From Streptomyces fildesensis (lineage in GTDB: Bacteria; Actinomycetota; Actinomycetes; Streptomycetales; Streptomycetaceae), in NCBI RefSeq assembly GCF_016107395.1, contig NZ_JAAIKO010000004.1:1-64000 (forward strand): DNA of 64,000 bases. The letters run 5' to 3'. Position 1 is the stretch's first letter, and every line of letters begins with the position of its first letter. Under the pieces are notes generated by a model. That model had not been told where the DNA came from and made no database searches. It was given only the letters and a program-made list of their open reading frames with translations. The translations under genes and the position numbers were made by a program. Of this stretch, positions 35,041 through 43,327 are shown piece by piece.

Positions 35041-35945
35041 GTACCGGGACCGTGCGGACGCCGGACCTCGCGGCACCCGTGCCCCGTCCGGCACGGACAC
35101 CGCGCGCGGTGCCCCGCTGGGTCTGGGCGCTGCCGCCCGTGGCCGGGCTGGCGCTGGCGTTCCTGTACCCGCTCGTGCTGGTCGTCCAGCAGTCGTTCAC
35201 CCCGGACACCGGCGGGCACGATCTGTCCGCGTACCGCGAGGTGTTCGCCTCGACGGGTTTCCGCGAGGCGCTGTGGACGACGGTCTGGATCGCGGTCGGC
35301 TCCACCGTGGGCTGCCTGGTGCTGGGCTTCGCGCTGGCCCTCGTGATCGCCTTCGTACCGTTCCCCGGCGGGAAGGCGCTCAGCCGGTTCATCGACATCT
35401 TCCTCGCCTTCCCGTCCTTCCTGATCACGCTCGCGCTGCTCTTCGTCTACGGCACGGTCGGCATGGCGAACGGCCTGTGGACGGATGCGACGGGCGCGGC
35501 GGGCGGACCCGTCGACTTCCTGCACACGCCCTGGGGCGTGCTGCTCGCGGAGATCACGTACTTCACACCGTTCGTGATGCGGCCGCTGCTCGCCGCCTTC
35601 TCGCAGGTGGACACCGCGCAGATCGAGGTCGCGTCCTCGCTGGGCGCGAAGGCGCCGCGGATCGTCCGGCAGGTGATCCTGCCGGAGGCGCTGCCGTCGC
35701 TCGCGGCGGGCGGCAGCCTGGTGCTGGTGATGTGCCTGAACGAGTTCGGCATCGTGCTCTTCACCGGTGCGAAGGACGTCACCACGCTGCCGATGCTCGT
35801 CTACAGCAAGGCGATCCTGGAGTCGGACTACACCGGCGCCTGTGTCGTCGCGGTCGTGAACATCGCCCTGTCGGTCGCCCTCTACGGGCTGTACCGCGCC
35901 GTCGTCGCCCGAACAGCCGCCGGAGGCCGTCGTGCTGGTGCATAG
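35037..35945 (+). CDS. ABC importer permease 1 (PhnU-like)
   Basis: 302-residue binding-protein-dependent permease with six helices. The EAA loop reads EVASSLGAKAPRIVRQVILPEALPSL. It starts inside the ATPase stop codon and overlaps the next permease by 14 bases. Gene set and order match the 2-aminoethylphosphonate PhnSTUV transporters. Confidence 0.9.
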   Translation: MSTGTVRTPDLAAPVPRPARTPRAVPRWVWALPPVAGLALAFLYPLVLVVQQSFTPDTGGHDLSAYREVFASTGFREALWTTVWIAVGSTVGCLVLGFALALVIAFVPFPGGKALSRFIDIFLAFPSFLITLALLFVYGTVGMANGLWTDATGAAGGPVDFLHTPWGVLLAEITYFTPFVMRPLLAAFSQVDTAQIEVASSLGAKAPRIVRQVILPEALPSLAAGGSLVLVMCLNEFGIVLFTGAKDVTTLPMLVYSKAILESDYTGACVVAVVNIALSVALYGLYRAVVARTAAGGRRAGA

Positions 35946-36729
35946 CCGCAGTGGCCGCTGGGCCGTGTGGACCGTCTTCTTCGTCCTGTTCCTGCCGCTG
36001 TTCGCGCTGCCGTTCGCGGTGATCGCGCTGGCGTCCTTCGCTACGCACTGGAGCGGGGCCTTCCCCTCCGGCGCGACCCTCACCCACTACCAGGACATCA
36101 CCCGCGGCGAGTCGCTGGACGCGCTCACCACCAGCCTGGTCACCGCGCTGGCCGCGAGCGTGCTGGCCCTGGTGGTCGGCGGCTGGGCGGCGCTGGCCGC
36201 CGACGCGCTGCGCGGTCGCGGCCGCAGGCTGCTGGACGCGCTGTTCATGCTGCCGGTGGCGGTGCCGTCGGTGGTGGTCGGGCTGTCCCTGCTGGTGGCG
36301 TTCTCGAAGCCGCCGCTGCTGCTCAACGGCACCCGCGGCATCGTCGTCCTGGCCCATACGGTGCTGGTCACGGCCTTCGCGTACCAGTCCGTCGCGGCGG
36401 CCGTCGCCCGGCTCGACCCGGCCTACGAGCAGAGCGCCGCGAGCCTGGGCGCCCGCCCCGCGTATGTGCTGTGGCGGGTGAAACTGCCGTTGCTGCTGCC
36501 GTCCCTGACCGCGGCGGCCGGCCTCTGCTTCGCCCTGTCCATGGGCGAGTTGAGCGCCACGATGATGCTCTACCCACCCGACTGGCTCCCGCTGCCGGTC
36601 AAGATCTTCGGTGCCACCGACCGGGGCTCGCTCTTCTCCGGAGCCGCCCTCGCCGTGGTGCTGATGGTGACGACGCTCGTCGTCCTGCTCGGCGTGAGCC
36701 GGATCCGCACCAGGGCCGCCTACCGCTGA
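35932..36729 (+). CDS. ABC importer permease 2 (PhnV-like)
   Basis: 265-residue permease. Its EAA loop reads EQSAASLGARPAYVLWRVKLPLLLPSL. GTG at 35932 lies inside the previous gene. With PhnU-like it would form the membrane channel of the importer. Confidence 0.9.
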   Translation: MLVHSRSGRWAVWTVFFVLFLPLFALPFAVIALASFATHWSGAFPSGATLTHYQDITRGESLDALTTSLVTALAASVLALVVGGWAALAADALRGRGRRLLDALFMLPVAVPSVVVGLSLLVAFSKPPLLLNGTRGIVVLAHTVLVTAFAYQSVAAAVARLDPAYEQSAASLGARPAYVLWRVKLPLLLPSLTAAAGLCFALSMGELSATMMLYPPDWLPLPVKIFGATDRGSLFSGAALAVVLMVTTLVVLLGVSRIRTRAAYR

Positions 36730-36782
36730 CGTCCCGCACCACCCCCCGCGATTCCGTTACCCAGCAAGGAGATCGATCTGCC

Positions 36783-37847
36783 ATGCCCGCACACAGTCTC
36801 AAGCCGCTCGCCGCCGTCGCCGGCGCCCTGGTCCTCGCCGGTTCGCTCACCGCCTGCGGCGGTTCCTCGGCCGCGAGCGACGCCAAGGAGATCACCGTCT
36901 ACAGCGCCGACGGCCTCAAGGCCGACGACGGCTCCGGCTTCTACGACAAGGTCTTCAAGGACTTCACCGCGAAGACCGGCATCAAGGTGAAGTACGTCGA
37001 GGGCGGCTCCGGCGAGATGGTGCAGCGGCTGGCCCGGGAGAAGTCCAACACCCAGGCTGACGTCGTCGTCACCCTGCCGCCGTTCATCCAGCAGGCCGAC
37101 AGCAAGGGACTGCTGGACACCTACAAGCCGGCCGGCTCCGACCAGGTCGCCGCCGCCGACAAGGACGCCGGCGGCAAGTGGACCTCGGTCGTCAACAACT
37201 ACTTCTGCTTCATCTACAACACCAAGGAACTGAAGCAGGCCCCCAAGACCTGGGACGACCTGCTCGGCGCCCAGTACAAGGGCAAGCTGCAGTACTCCAC
37301 GCCGGGCGTCGCCGGCGACGGCACGGCCGTCGTCATCAAGGCGATCCACGACTTCGGCGGCCTGGAGCCGGCGATGGCGTACCTGAAGAAGCTGCAGACC
37401 AACAACGTCGGACCGTCGAAGTCGACGGGCGCGCTCGCGCCCAAGGTCGACAAGGGTGAACTGGTCGTCGCCAACGGCGATGTGCAGATGAACTACGCCG
37501 ACATGAAGTCCATGCCGAACCAGGGCATCTTCTTCCCCGCCGCGAACGCCACCGGCAAGCCCACCAGCTTCGCGCTCCCGTACGCGGCCGGCCTGGTCAA
37601 GGACGCCCCGCACACGGAGAACGGCAAGAAGCTGCTGGACTTCCTGCTCACCCCCGAGGCGCAGCAGGAGGTGTCCTCGGTCGGCGGCGGCTTCCCGGCC
37701 CGCACCGATGTGACGGCGACGGACGCGAACGCGGCGAAGCTGAAGGCGATCATGTCCGGCGTCGAGATCTTCACGCCCGACTGGGCCACCGTGAACACCG
37801 ACCTGGCCTCGTACGTCGACGCCTGGAAGAAGGCGACCGGCAGCTGA
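36783..37847 (+). CDS. Substrate-binding lipoprotein of the phosphonate-type importer
   Basis: 354 residues. A lipoprotein signal with lipobox LTAC (Cys at about 26) precedes a periplasmic-binding fold of the iron/2-aminoethylphosphonate class (ITVYSADGLKADDGSGFYDKVFKDFTAKTGIKVKYVEGGSGEMVQRL). AAGGAG lies upstream of ATG. The preceding TIGR03364 and TIGR03351 genes favour an aminophosphonate ligand over iron. Confidence 0.9.
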   Translation: MPAHSLKPLAAVAGALVLAGSLTACGGSSAASDAKEITVYSADGLKADDGSGFYDKVFKDFTAKTGIKVKYVEGGSGEMVQRLAREKSNTQADVVVTLPPFIQQADSKGLLDTYKPAGSDQVAAADKDAGGKWTSVVNNYFCFIYNTKELKQAPKTWDDLLGAQYKGKLQYSTPGVAGDGTAVVIKAIHDFGGLEPAMAYLKKLQTNNVGPSKSTGALAPKVDKGELVVANGDVQMNYADMKSMPNQGIFFPAANATGKPTSFALPYAAGLVKDAPHTENGKKLLDFLLTPEAQQEVSSVGGGFPARTDVTATDANAAKLKAIMSGVEIFTPDWATVNTDLASYVDAWKKATGS

Positions 37848-37862
37848 TCAGCGGATGAGACG

Positions 37863-37889
37863 GCCGGGGCGTACACGGTGCGCCCCGGC
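37863..37889 (+). terminator. Terminator of the phosphonate operon
   Basis: GCCGGGGCG and CGCCCCGGC form a perfect 9-bp stem, 16 bases after the binding-protein stop. Confidence 0.7.
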
Positions 37890-37936
37890 TACGCTGGGCA
37901 GCGCAGAGCCGCTCACCAGGACAGGAGAACACGCCC

Positions 37937-38716
37937 GTGTCGACACGCAAGCCGATCGAATCCTGGCTCACCGACATGGACGGGGTGCTGATCCACGAGG
38001 GCACGCCGATCCCCGGCGCCGACGCCTTCATCAAGCGGCTGCGGGAGTCCGGCAAGCCGTTCCTGGTGCTGACGAACAACTCCATCTACACCGCCCGTGA
38101 CCTGCACGCCAGGCTGTCGCGGATGGGTCTCGACGTTCCGGTCGAGAACATCTGGACCTCGGCGCTGGCCACCGCGAAGTTCCTCGACGACCAGCGCCCC
38201 GGCGGTACGGCGTACGCGATCGGCGAGGCCGGTCTGACCACCGCGCTGCACGACGTCGGCTACATCCTCACCGACGTCGAGCCCGACTACGTGGTGCTGG
38301 GCGAGACCCGCACCTACAGCTTCGAGGCGCTCACCAAGGCGATCCGGCTCATCAACGGCGGTGCGCGCTTCATCTGCACCAACCCGGACGAGACCGGCCC
38401 GTCGGCCGAGGGCCCGCTGCCCGCCACCGGCTCGGTGGCCGCGCTGATCACCAAGGCCACCGGCAAGGATCCGTACTTCGTCGGCAAGCCCAACCCGCTG
38501 ATGATGCGCGCCGGGCTGAACGCGATCGGTGTGCACTCCGAGACCAGCGCGATGATCGGCGACCGGATGGACACCGATGTGCTCGCCGGGCTGGAGTCCG
38601 GCATGGAGACCTTCCTGGTGCTGACCGGTCTGACGTCGAAGGCCGACATCGACAAGTACCCGTTCCGGCCGTCGCGGGTCGTGAACTCGATCGCGGACCT
38701 CGTCGACGAGATCTGA
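37937..38716 (+). CDS. HAD-IIA family phosphatase (NagD-like)
   Basis: 259 residues. Motif I WLTDMDGVLIHEG, motif II LTNNS and the distal VGKPNPLMMRAGL...IGDRMDTDVLAG are diagnostic of the HAD-IIA (NagD) group. Members dephosphorylate small sugar phosphates, nucleotides or other metabolites. It is not clearly part of the phosphonate operon because a terminator intervenes. Confidence 0.9.
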   Translation: MSTRKPIESWLTDMDGVLIHEGTPIPGADAFIKRLRESGKPFLVLTNNSIYTARDLHARLSRMGLDVPVENIWTSALATAKFLDDQRPGGTAYAIGEAGLTTALHDVGYILTDVEPDYVVLGETRTYSFEALTKAIRLINGGARFICTNPDETGPSAEGPLPATGSVAALITKATGKDPYFVGKPNPLMMRAGLNAIGVHSETSAMIGDRMDTDVLAGLESGMETFLVLTGLTSKADIDKYPFRPSRVVNSIADLVDEI

Positions 38717-38852
38717 GCGCTCGCACTGTGTGTGACCGGCACCCCCTGATGGCGTAACCAAACGCCGTCCGGGGTGCGGCGGAACCCTCCTGGATGGATG
38801 TTCGAAGCACCGGGTACCGCTGGCCGTACCCGGCCGAGCGGAGGTTCCCCCG

Positions 38853-39422
38853 ATGCTAGATATCCGACGACCGGCTGCTGCCGGTGCGGCCGTACTGTTC
38901 CTGCTCAGTGGCGCTGTCCCGGCATTCGCCGACAACGAGAGTTCGGCGTCGGCCTCGGGAACGGTGACCGTCACCCCCGGCAAGACCTGGGCGGGCGCGG
39001 TCATCACACTGCACGTGAAGAGCGCCTGCCGGTCGGCGAAGGCCAAGGCCAGCGCCGAGGTCTTCGTGAGCCCGGTGACGCTGGCACCGCCGGTCGACGG
39101 CCAGGACGGACTGGTCAGTGACGCGTCCATCCGGTCCGACGCGGTGGCGGGCACCTACTCCGTCTCCGTCGAGTGCGACGGCAACACCCACGCCGCCCAG
39201 GGCACCGTGGTCATCATCAACCAGGTCGCGCCCGTCACCCCCGTGAAGCCCGAACCGCTCTGGCCGACGGCCCCGGTTCCGGCGGGCGGCGGTGGAACCG
39301 CGCAACTGGCGGCCGGCCCGGCCGAGGCCGGTCCCGGCACCGACTCGGTGCTGGCGGTCGGCGGCGCGGCGGCGGCATCGCTCGCGGCCGTGGCGGTGTA
39401 CCGCCGACGCCGCCACGGTTAG
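38853..39422 (+). CDS. Secreted protein with a degenerate sortase-type C-terminus
   Basis: 189 residues. A Sec signal (ending AVPAFADN) leads to a beta-rich domain with two cysteines (C59, C108) and a Pro-rich segment. The C-terminus has the layout of a wall-sorting signal: G160-P-G-T-D164, a hydrophobic stretch, and RRRRHG. The pentad resembles LPxTG with two changes. A class F sortase gene starts seven bases after its stop, so it may be that enzyme's substrate; this is inference. Confidence 0.8.
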   Translation: MLDIRRPAAAGAAVLFLLSGAVPAFADNESSASASGTVTVTPGKTWAGAVITLHVKSACRSAKAKASAEVFVSPVTLAPPVDGQDGLVSDASIRSDAVAGTYSVSVECDGNTHAAQGTVVIINQVAPVTPVKPEPLWPTAPVPAGGGGTAQLAAGPAEAGPGTDSVLAVGGAAAASLAAVAVYRRRRHG

Positions 39423-39428
39423 GCCGCG

Positions 39429-40079
39429 GTGCCCGACGAGGAACGCACGTCCGTCAGCGGCCGCACCTGGGCCGCGGTGGCGATGGGGCTGGTGCTCTTC
39501 GCCGCCTGGCTGATGGGCCACCCCGGCGACGGGGTGGACCCGGCCGGCCCCGGCGGACAGCCGGCGGCCGGCTCCGCCGACCGGCCGCCGCAGGTCTACG
39601 CCCCGCACCTCCCGCTGCCGGACTCCAAACCGGTGCGGGTGGACATCGCGTCGATCGGGCTGCACGCCGGGATCGTCGAACGGGGCCTGCTGAACGGTGC
39701 GGTGGACCCGCCGCCGTACAGCACCCCGGACGTCGCCGGCTGGTTCCGCGGCGGTCCGGCGCCGGGCGCGGCGGGCGCGGCGCTGCTCGTCGGCCATGTC
39801 GACACCGAGACCAGGCCCGCGGTCTTCTACGGGCTGAGCACGGTGACGCCGGGCGCGGAGGTGGAGATCCAGCGGGCGGACGGCTCCGTCGCGGAGTTCA
39901 CCGTCGAAGGCGTCGAGGTCGTCGACAAGGACCACTTCTCCGCGGACCGGGTCTATGGGGCGGGCACCCGGCCGGAGCTGCGGCTGATCACCTGCGGCGG
40001 CACGTTCGACCAGGAGAAGCGCGCGTACTCGGCGAACGTGGTCGTCTTCGCGGCGCTGACCGGATCACATCAGGACTGA
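39429..40079 (+). CDS. Class F sortase
   Basis: 216 residues. One N-terminal helix (about 14-29) precedes a sortase domain with H123 (VGHVDTE), C189 (LITCGGTFD) and R198, the class F pattern. It probably attaches the co-encoded secreted protein, or cleaves a related signal. GTG at 39429 lies seven bases after the upstream gene. Confidence 0.9.
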   Translation: MPDEERTSVSGRTWAAVAMGLVLFAAWLMGHPGDGVDPAGPGGQPAAGSADRPPQVYAPHLPLPDSKPVRVDIASIGLHAGIVERGLLNGAVDPPPYSTPDVAGWFRGGPAPGAAGAALLVGHVDTETRPAVFYGLSTVTPGAEVEIQRADGSVAEFTVEGVEVVDKDHFSADRVYGAGTRPELRLITCGGTFDQEKRAYSANVVVFAALTGSHQD

Positions 40080-40099
40080 CCGCCGCCGCACGTTTTTTG

Positions 40100-40145
40100 G
40101 CGCCCGGCCGGCGACCCGCTCCCCCCGGAGCCGCCGGCCGGGCGC
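40100..40145. terminator. Terminator between the class F sortase and the ATPase-fold gene
   Basis: Arms of 14 bases (GCGCCCGGCCGGCG and complement) flank a loop of about 18 bases in the convergent gap. A run of six T precedes it. Confidence 0.8.
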
Positions 40146-40148
40146 ACC

Positions 40149-40709
40149 TCACCCTCGGGCGCCTGGACTGCGGGAGTGGTCCGGCGCGGCCGGGGGAGGC
40201 TGGGGGAGCCCTGGGGCGGAGTCGTCGGCGGCATCGGCCGCGGCGGCGGGAAGCAGGGCACGGAAGCGGATCAGGACCGCTCCGTCGGTGGCGTGGTGCA
40301 CCTGCACACCGTCGATCCGCGCCCCGTTCTCGGTGGGGTGGGCGAGTTGCTGGCACAGGGCGGTCGCGGCGTACGAATGCGGTGGGTCGGGCGGGACCGT
40401 GAGCGGTTTGTCGTAGCCGTAATCGGTCACCGAGACCGTGCACCGCGCCCCGTCCACGCCCAGGGTCACGCGGTACCGGTGCGCGAGCCCGTGGTCGACG
40501 ACATAACCGCACGCCAAGGTGATCGCGGCGGCCAGTTGCGCGCTGACCTGCCCGTACGGCCCCAGGGTGTCGAGCGCGGCGCACGTCATCCTGGCGGCCA
40601 GCTCATCGCTCCCCGGGGTGCGGTGCAGCGAGAACGTCCAGGAGACATCGAGGGTCGATCGCCGCGGGTCGGAGAGGGGGAGTCGCGAGATCGCCGCAAG
40701 CTTCGCCAT
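40149..40709 (-). CDS. HATPase-fold regulatory protein
   Basis: 186 residues, alpha/beta. The stretch DELAARMTCAALDTLGPYGQVSAQLAAAITLACGYVVDHGLAHRYRV is the pattern of Streptomyces anti-sigma-factor-type ATP-binding proteins, with an N-box-like helix and a weak later nucleotide site. They usually act as anti-sigma kinases or partners of PP2C phosphatases, one of which is encoded next on the same strand. The start is set by the ATG at 40709. Confidence 0.65.
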   Translation of the reverse strand: MAKLAAISRLPLSDPRRSTLDVSWTFSLHRTPGSDELAARMTCAALDTLGPYGQVSAQLAAAITLACGYVVDHGLAHRYRVTLGVDGARCTVSVTDYGYDKPLTVPPDPPHSYAATALCQQLAHPTENGARIDGVQVHHATDGAVLIRFRALLPAAAADAADDSAPGLPQPPPAAPDHSRSPGARG

Positions 40710-40920
40710 GACGCCGGTCCACGTCCTGCAGAGTTGGAGGCACTTGAGCCCAGCCGGGCTCCGCCTGGAGCGGGGCCGGGGTCCAGGGCCACGTAGTAAC
40801 CCTAGAACAGGCGAACGCCTTGCCGCTAGGGCCACTTGACGACACGTCATGGAGTGGGTACTCAGTGCGATGCTTCCAGCCACGCGAGGGGGAGGCGCCG
40901 GCGGTGTCCCCGGTAGCGCC

Positions 40921-42045
40921 TCAGAGCGGCTGCGTCGGGGGCCGGGCGGGCGCGAGCAGCAGGAGGACCACGTCGTCGCCGAGGGAGCCGCCCGCGTGCC
41001 GCAGCAGGTCGGCGTAGACGCGCTCGACGGCCGCCTCCAGGTTCTGGGCCAGACCCGCCACCAGTGACCCGACCCGTTCGGCGAGGGGGTAGAAGGAGCC
41101 GTCCACCGGGCTGCGGGCCTCGATCACCCCGTCCGTGCAGAGCACGAGCACGTCCTCGCCGCCGAGCGGTGCCCGCCAGGGCACGGCCGCCCCCTTGACC
41201 AGCCGGCCCAGGCCCAGCGGCACCCAGGGGTCCGGCGGGTTCAGCGTCGTCACCGTTCCGTCCGGGGAGATGCGCAGCGGTGCCACATGGCCGTAGTGCA
41301 GGAACTCGACGGAGCCGGGGCCGTCGAACTCGGCGAAGAGGGCGGTGGCGAACTCGCCGGAGACGACATGGCGCTGCACGCTCGCCTCGACGCGCTGCGC
41401 GACGCGGGTCAGTCCACCCTCGTCGTAGGCGGCCTCGCGGAAGGCGCCGAGCACGACCGCCGAGGTCTGGACGGCGTCCAGACCCTTGCCGCGGACGTCG
41501 CCGATGAGCGCGCGCACGCCGTGCGGGGTGTCCAGGACGGAGTACAGGTCGCCGCCGATCTGGGCCGCGTCCGCCGCCGAGACGTACCGGACGGCGAGCC
41601 GGACGTCACCGACCCGGTCCCCGGGGGGCCGCAGCAGGGCGCGCTGGGCGGCCTCGGCGACCGAGGTGATCGCGGTGAAGGCCCGCTGGCCGGTCTCGCG
41701 CCGCCAGGCGATGTAGGCGCTGAACAGGCTGACCACCACATAGGTGGCGAGCTGGCCGGTGAGCAGCACCCAGTCGCGGCCCTGGACGACTCCGTTGTAC
41801 GGCGCGAGCGCCGTCTGCGCGGCGAGGCCGAGGACGGCGATGAGCAGGGTGCGCCGCCAGGTCGTCGTGATGGAGGCCAGCGCCGGGGCCACCACCATTC
41901 CGGGCCCGATGTAGTGGTCCCGGCCGGCCGCCAGGTCCGCCGCCGAGACGACCGCGATGGCCAGCAGGGGCAGCCCCATGCCCTGGCGGGCGAGGACGGC
42001 GGATTCCAGGGACCGCAGTGCTCCGACGATCCGAGCATTTGTCAC
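40921..42045 (-). CDS. PP2C/SpoIIE-type phosphatase with membrane N-terminus
   Basis: 374 residues. The N-terminal third has four to five helices (LPLLAIAVVSAADLAAG onward). The C-terminal SpoIIE domain carries SAADAAQIGGDLYSVLDTPHGVRALIGDVRGKGLDA and the metal motif GGEDVLVLCTDGVIEAR...GDDVVLLLL. It dephosphorylates a serine/threonine target, perhaps an anti-sigma antagonist. GTG at 42045 starts 22 bases after the mnhG stop, with no evident ribosome site. Confidence 0.9.
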   Translation of the reverse strand: MTNARIVGALRSLESAVLARQGMGLPLLAIAVVSAADLAAGRDHYIGPGMVVAPALASITTTWRRTLLIAVLGLAAQTALAPYNGVVQGRDWVLLTGQLATYVVVSLFSAYIAWRRETGQRAFTAITSVAEAAQRALLRPPGDRVGDVRLAVRYVSAADAAQIGGDLYSVLDTPHGVRALIGDVRGKGLDAVQTSAVVLGAFREAAYDEGGLTRVAQRVEASVQRHVVSGEFATALFAEFDGPGSVEFLHYGHVAPLRISPDGTVTTLNPPDPWVPLGLGRLVKGAAVPWRAPLGGEDVLVLCTDGVIEARSPVDGSFYPLAERVGSLVAGLAQNLEAAVERVYADLLRHAGGSLGDDVVLLLLAPARPPTQPL

Positions 42046-42067
42046 ATATCGAACTTACCGGTTGGAC

Positions 42068-42433
42068 TCAGTCGGGGCCGGATCGGGTCAGATGGTCGTC
42101 CAGCTCGTCGAGGACCAGCTGATCGCCGCGCACCTGACCGGTGCGGTACGCGGCCCGCCCCACCATGTGCGCCGCCACCGGGACGGTCATCAGCTGAAAC
42201 GCCCCGATCAGCACCAGGGTGCCCACGTCCACCCAGGACCGCAGCCGCAGGGCCACCCCCACCAGCACCAGCAGCAGACCCAGGACCTGCGGCTTGGTCG
42301 CCGCGTGCATCCGGGTGAGGGTGTCGGGCAGCCGCAGCAGTCCGACCCCGGCCACGAAGCAGAGCGCGGCGCCGAGCAGCAGGAAGACCGCGGCGGTCCA
42401 GTCGCACACGGAACCCCAGTCCAGGACGGTCAT
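42068..42433 (-). CDS. mnhG: Mrp-type cation/proton antiporter subunit MnhG
   Basis: 121 residues, three helices. FLLLGAALCFVAGVGLLRLPDTLTRMHAATKPQVLGLLLVLVGV is the MnhG/MrpG signature. It begins within the mnhF stop (ATGA). It is the last gene of the E-F-G block. Confidence 0.92.
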   Translation of the reverse strand: MTVLDWGSVCDWTAAVFLLLGAALCFVAGVGLLRLPDTLTRMHAATKPQVLGLLLVLVGVALRLRSWVDVGTLVLIGAFQLMTVPVAAHMVGRAAYRTGQVRGDQLVLDELDDHLTRSGPD

Positions 42434-42699
42434 GACGAGTCCTTGTCCCGGAGAGCGATGAAGCGGGCGATCGCGACCGAGCCGGTGAAGCCGAGGAAGG
42501 CCAGCACCAGCAGGACCGGGAGCGCGTACGGGGTGCGGTCGGCCGCCGCCTGCGCGCCGAGGCCGGCGACGACCACGGCCAGCAGCGCGTCCACCGCCAC
42601 CGCCCGGTCGAGCATCGACGGACCGCGCACCAGCCGGACGAAGACCATCACACCGGCCGCGATCAGCAGCCCCAGGACGGCAGCGGTGACCCATCTCAC
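42430..42699 (-). CDS. mnhF: Mrp-type cation/proton antiporter subunit MnhF
   Basis: 89 residues, three helices. VMVFVRLVRGPSMLDRAVAVDALLAVVVAG is the MnhF motif. GTG overlaps the mnhE stop (GTGA at 42696-42699), so the three subunits are coupled. Confidence 0.92.
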   Translation of the reverse strand: MRWVTAAVLGLLIAAGVMVFVRLVRGPSMLDRAVAVDALLAVVVAGLGAQAAADRTPYALPVLLVLAFLGFTGSVAIARFIALRDKDSS

Positions 42700-43217
42700 G
42701 ACGTGCCCCCCGCATCGAGCGACGCGATCTCCGCGCGGGTGCCGAAGGCGCGCACCACCAGCGTCTCCAGCCGGCGTACCCCGTCCCTGGCCTCCTCGAT
42801 GTCCGAGCCCATGACGTGCACGAACAGCGTCGCGGTGGACCGCTGGACCTCCAGCACGGCGCTGCCCGGCACCGCCGAGACGGCGATCGCGGTGGCCGCC
42901 AGCATCAGGTCGCCCGAGCAGCGCAGCCGGACCGCCAGCACCGCGCAGGGCAGCGGGGCGGGGGTCAGGGTCTGCCAGGCCGTGCGCAGCCCCGAGACGG
43001 TCAGATCGACGAGGAAGAGCGCGGCGAACCGCACTAGGCCGACCGGGTGAATCCGCAGCCCCAGGTTGAGCGGCGGCAGCGGGAAGACCAGGCACAGCAC
43101 GACCGCCACGACCAGGCCGGTGACGACGTTCGCGGCGGTGAGGCTGCCCCACAGCAGCACCCAGACGACGACGAGCCAGCCGACCAGCGGCCACTCGATC
43201 CCTCGCAGGGTGCGCAC
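42696..43217 (-). CDS. mnhE: Mrp-type cation/proton antiporter subunit MnhE
   Basis: 173 residues. A hydrophobic N-terminus (GWLVVVWVLLWGSLTAANVVTGLVVAVVL) and the soluble tail with SAVPGSAVLEVQRSTATLFVHVMG fit MnhE. GTG at 43217 has GAGG nine bases upstream; a GTG at 43232 is an alternative. The promoter must lie in the 110-base gap to the divergent PBP gene, because mnhD is 3.2 kb away across two opposing genes. Confidence 0.9.
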   Translation of the reverse strand: MRTLRGIEWPLVGWLVVVWVLLWGSLTAANVVTGLVVAVVLCLVFPLPPLNLGLRIHPVGLVRFAALFLVDLTVSGLRTAWQTLTPAPLPCAVLAVRLRCSGDLMLAATAIAVSAVPGSAVLEVQRSTATLFVHVMGSDIEEARDGVRRLETLVVRAFGTRAEIASLDAGGTS

Positions 43218-43327
43218 GGTCGAGATCCTCACAGAGCGGGGCCGTTCCGTGCGGGAGCCGCGACCTGTGAGGAACCTGTGCTCACCCGCCGGAACCAACG
43301 AATCCCCCTGGAACGTTCTTGCAAGGG

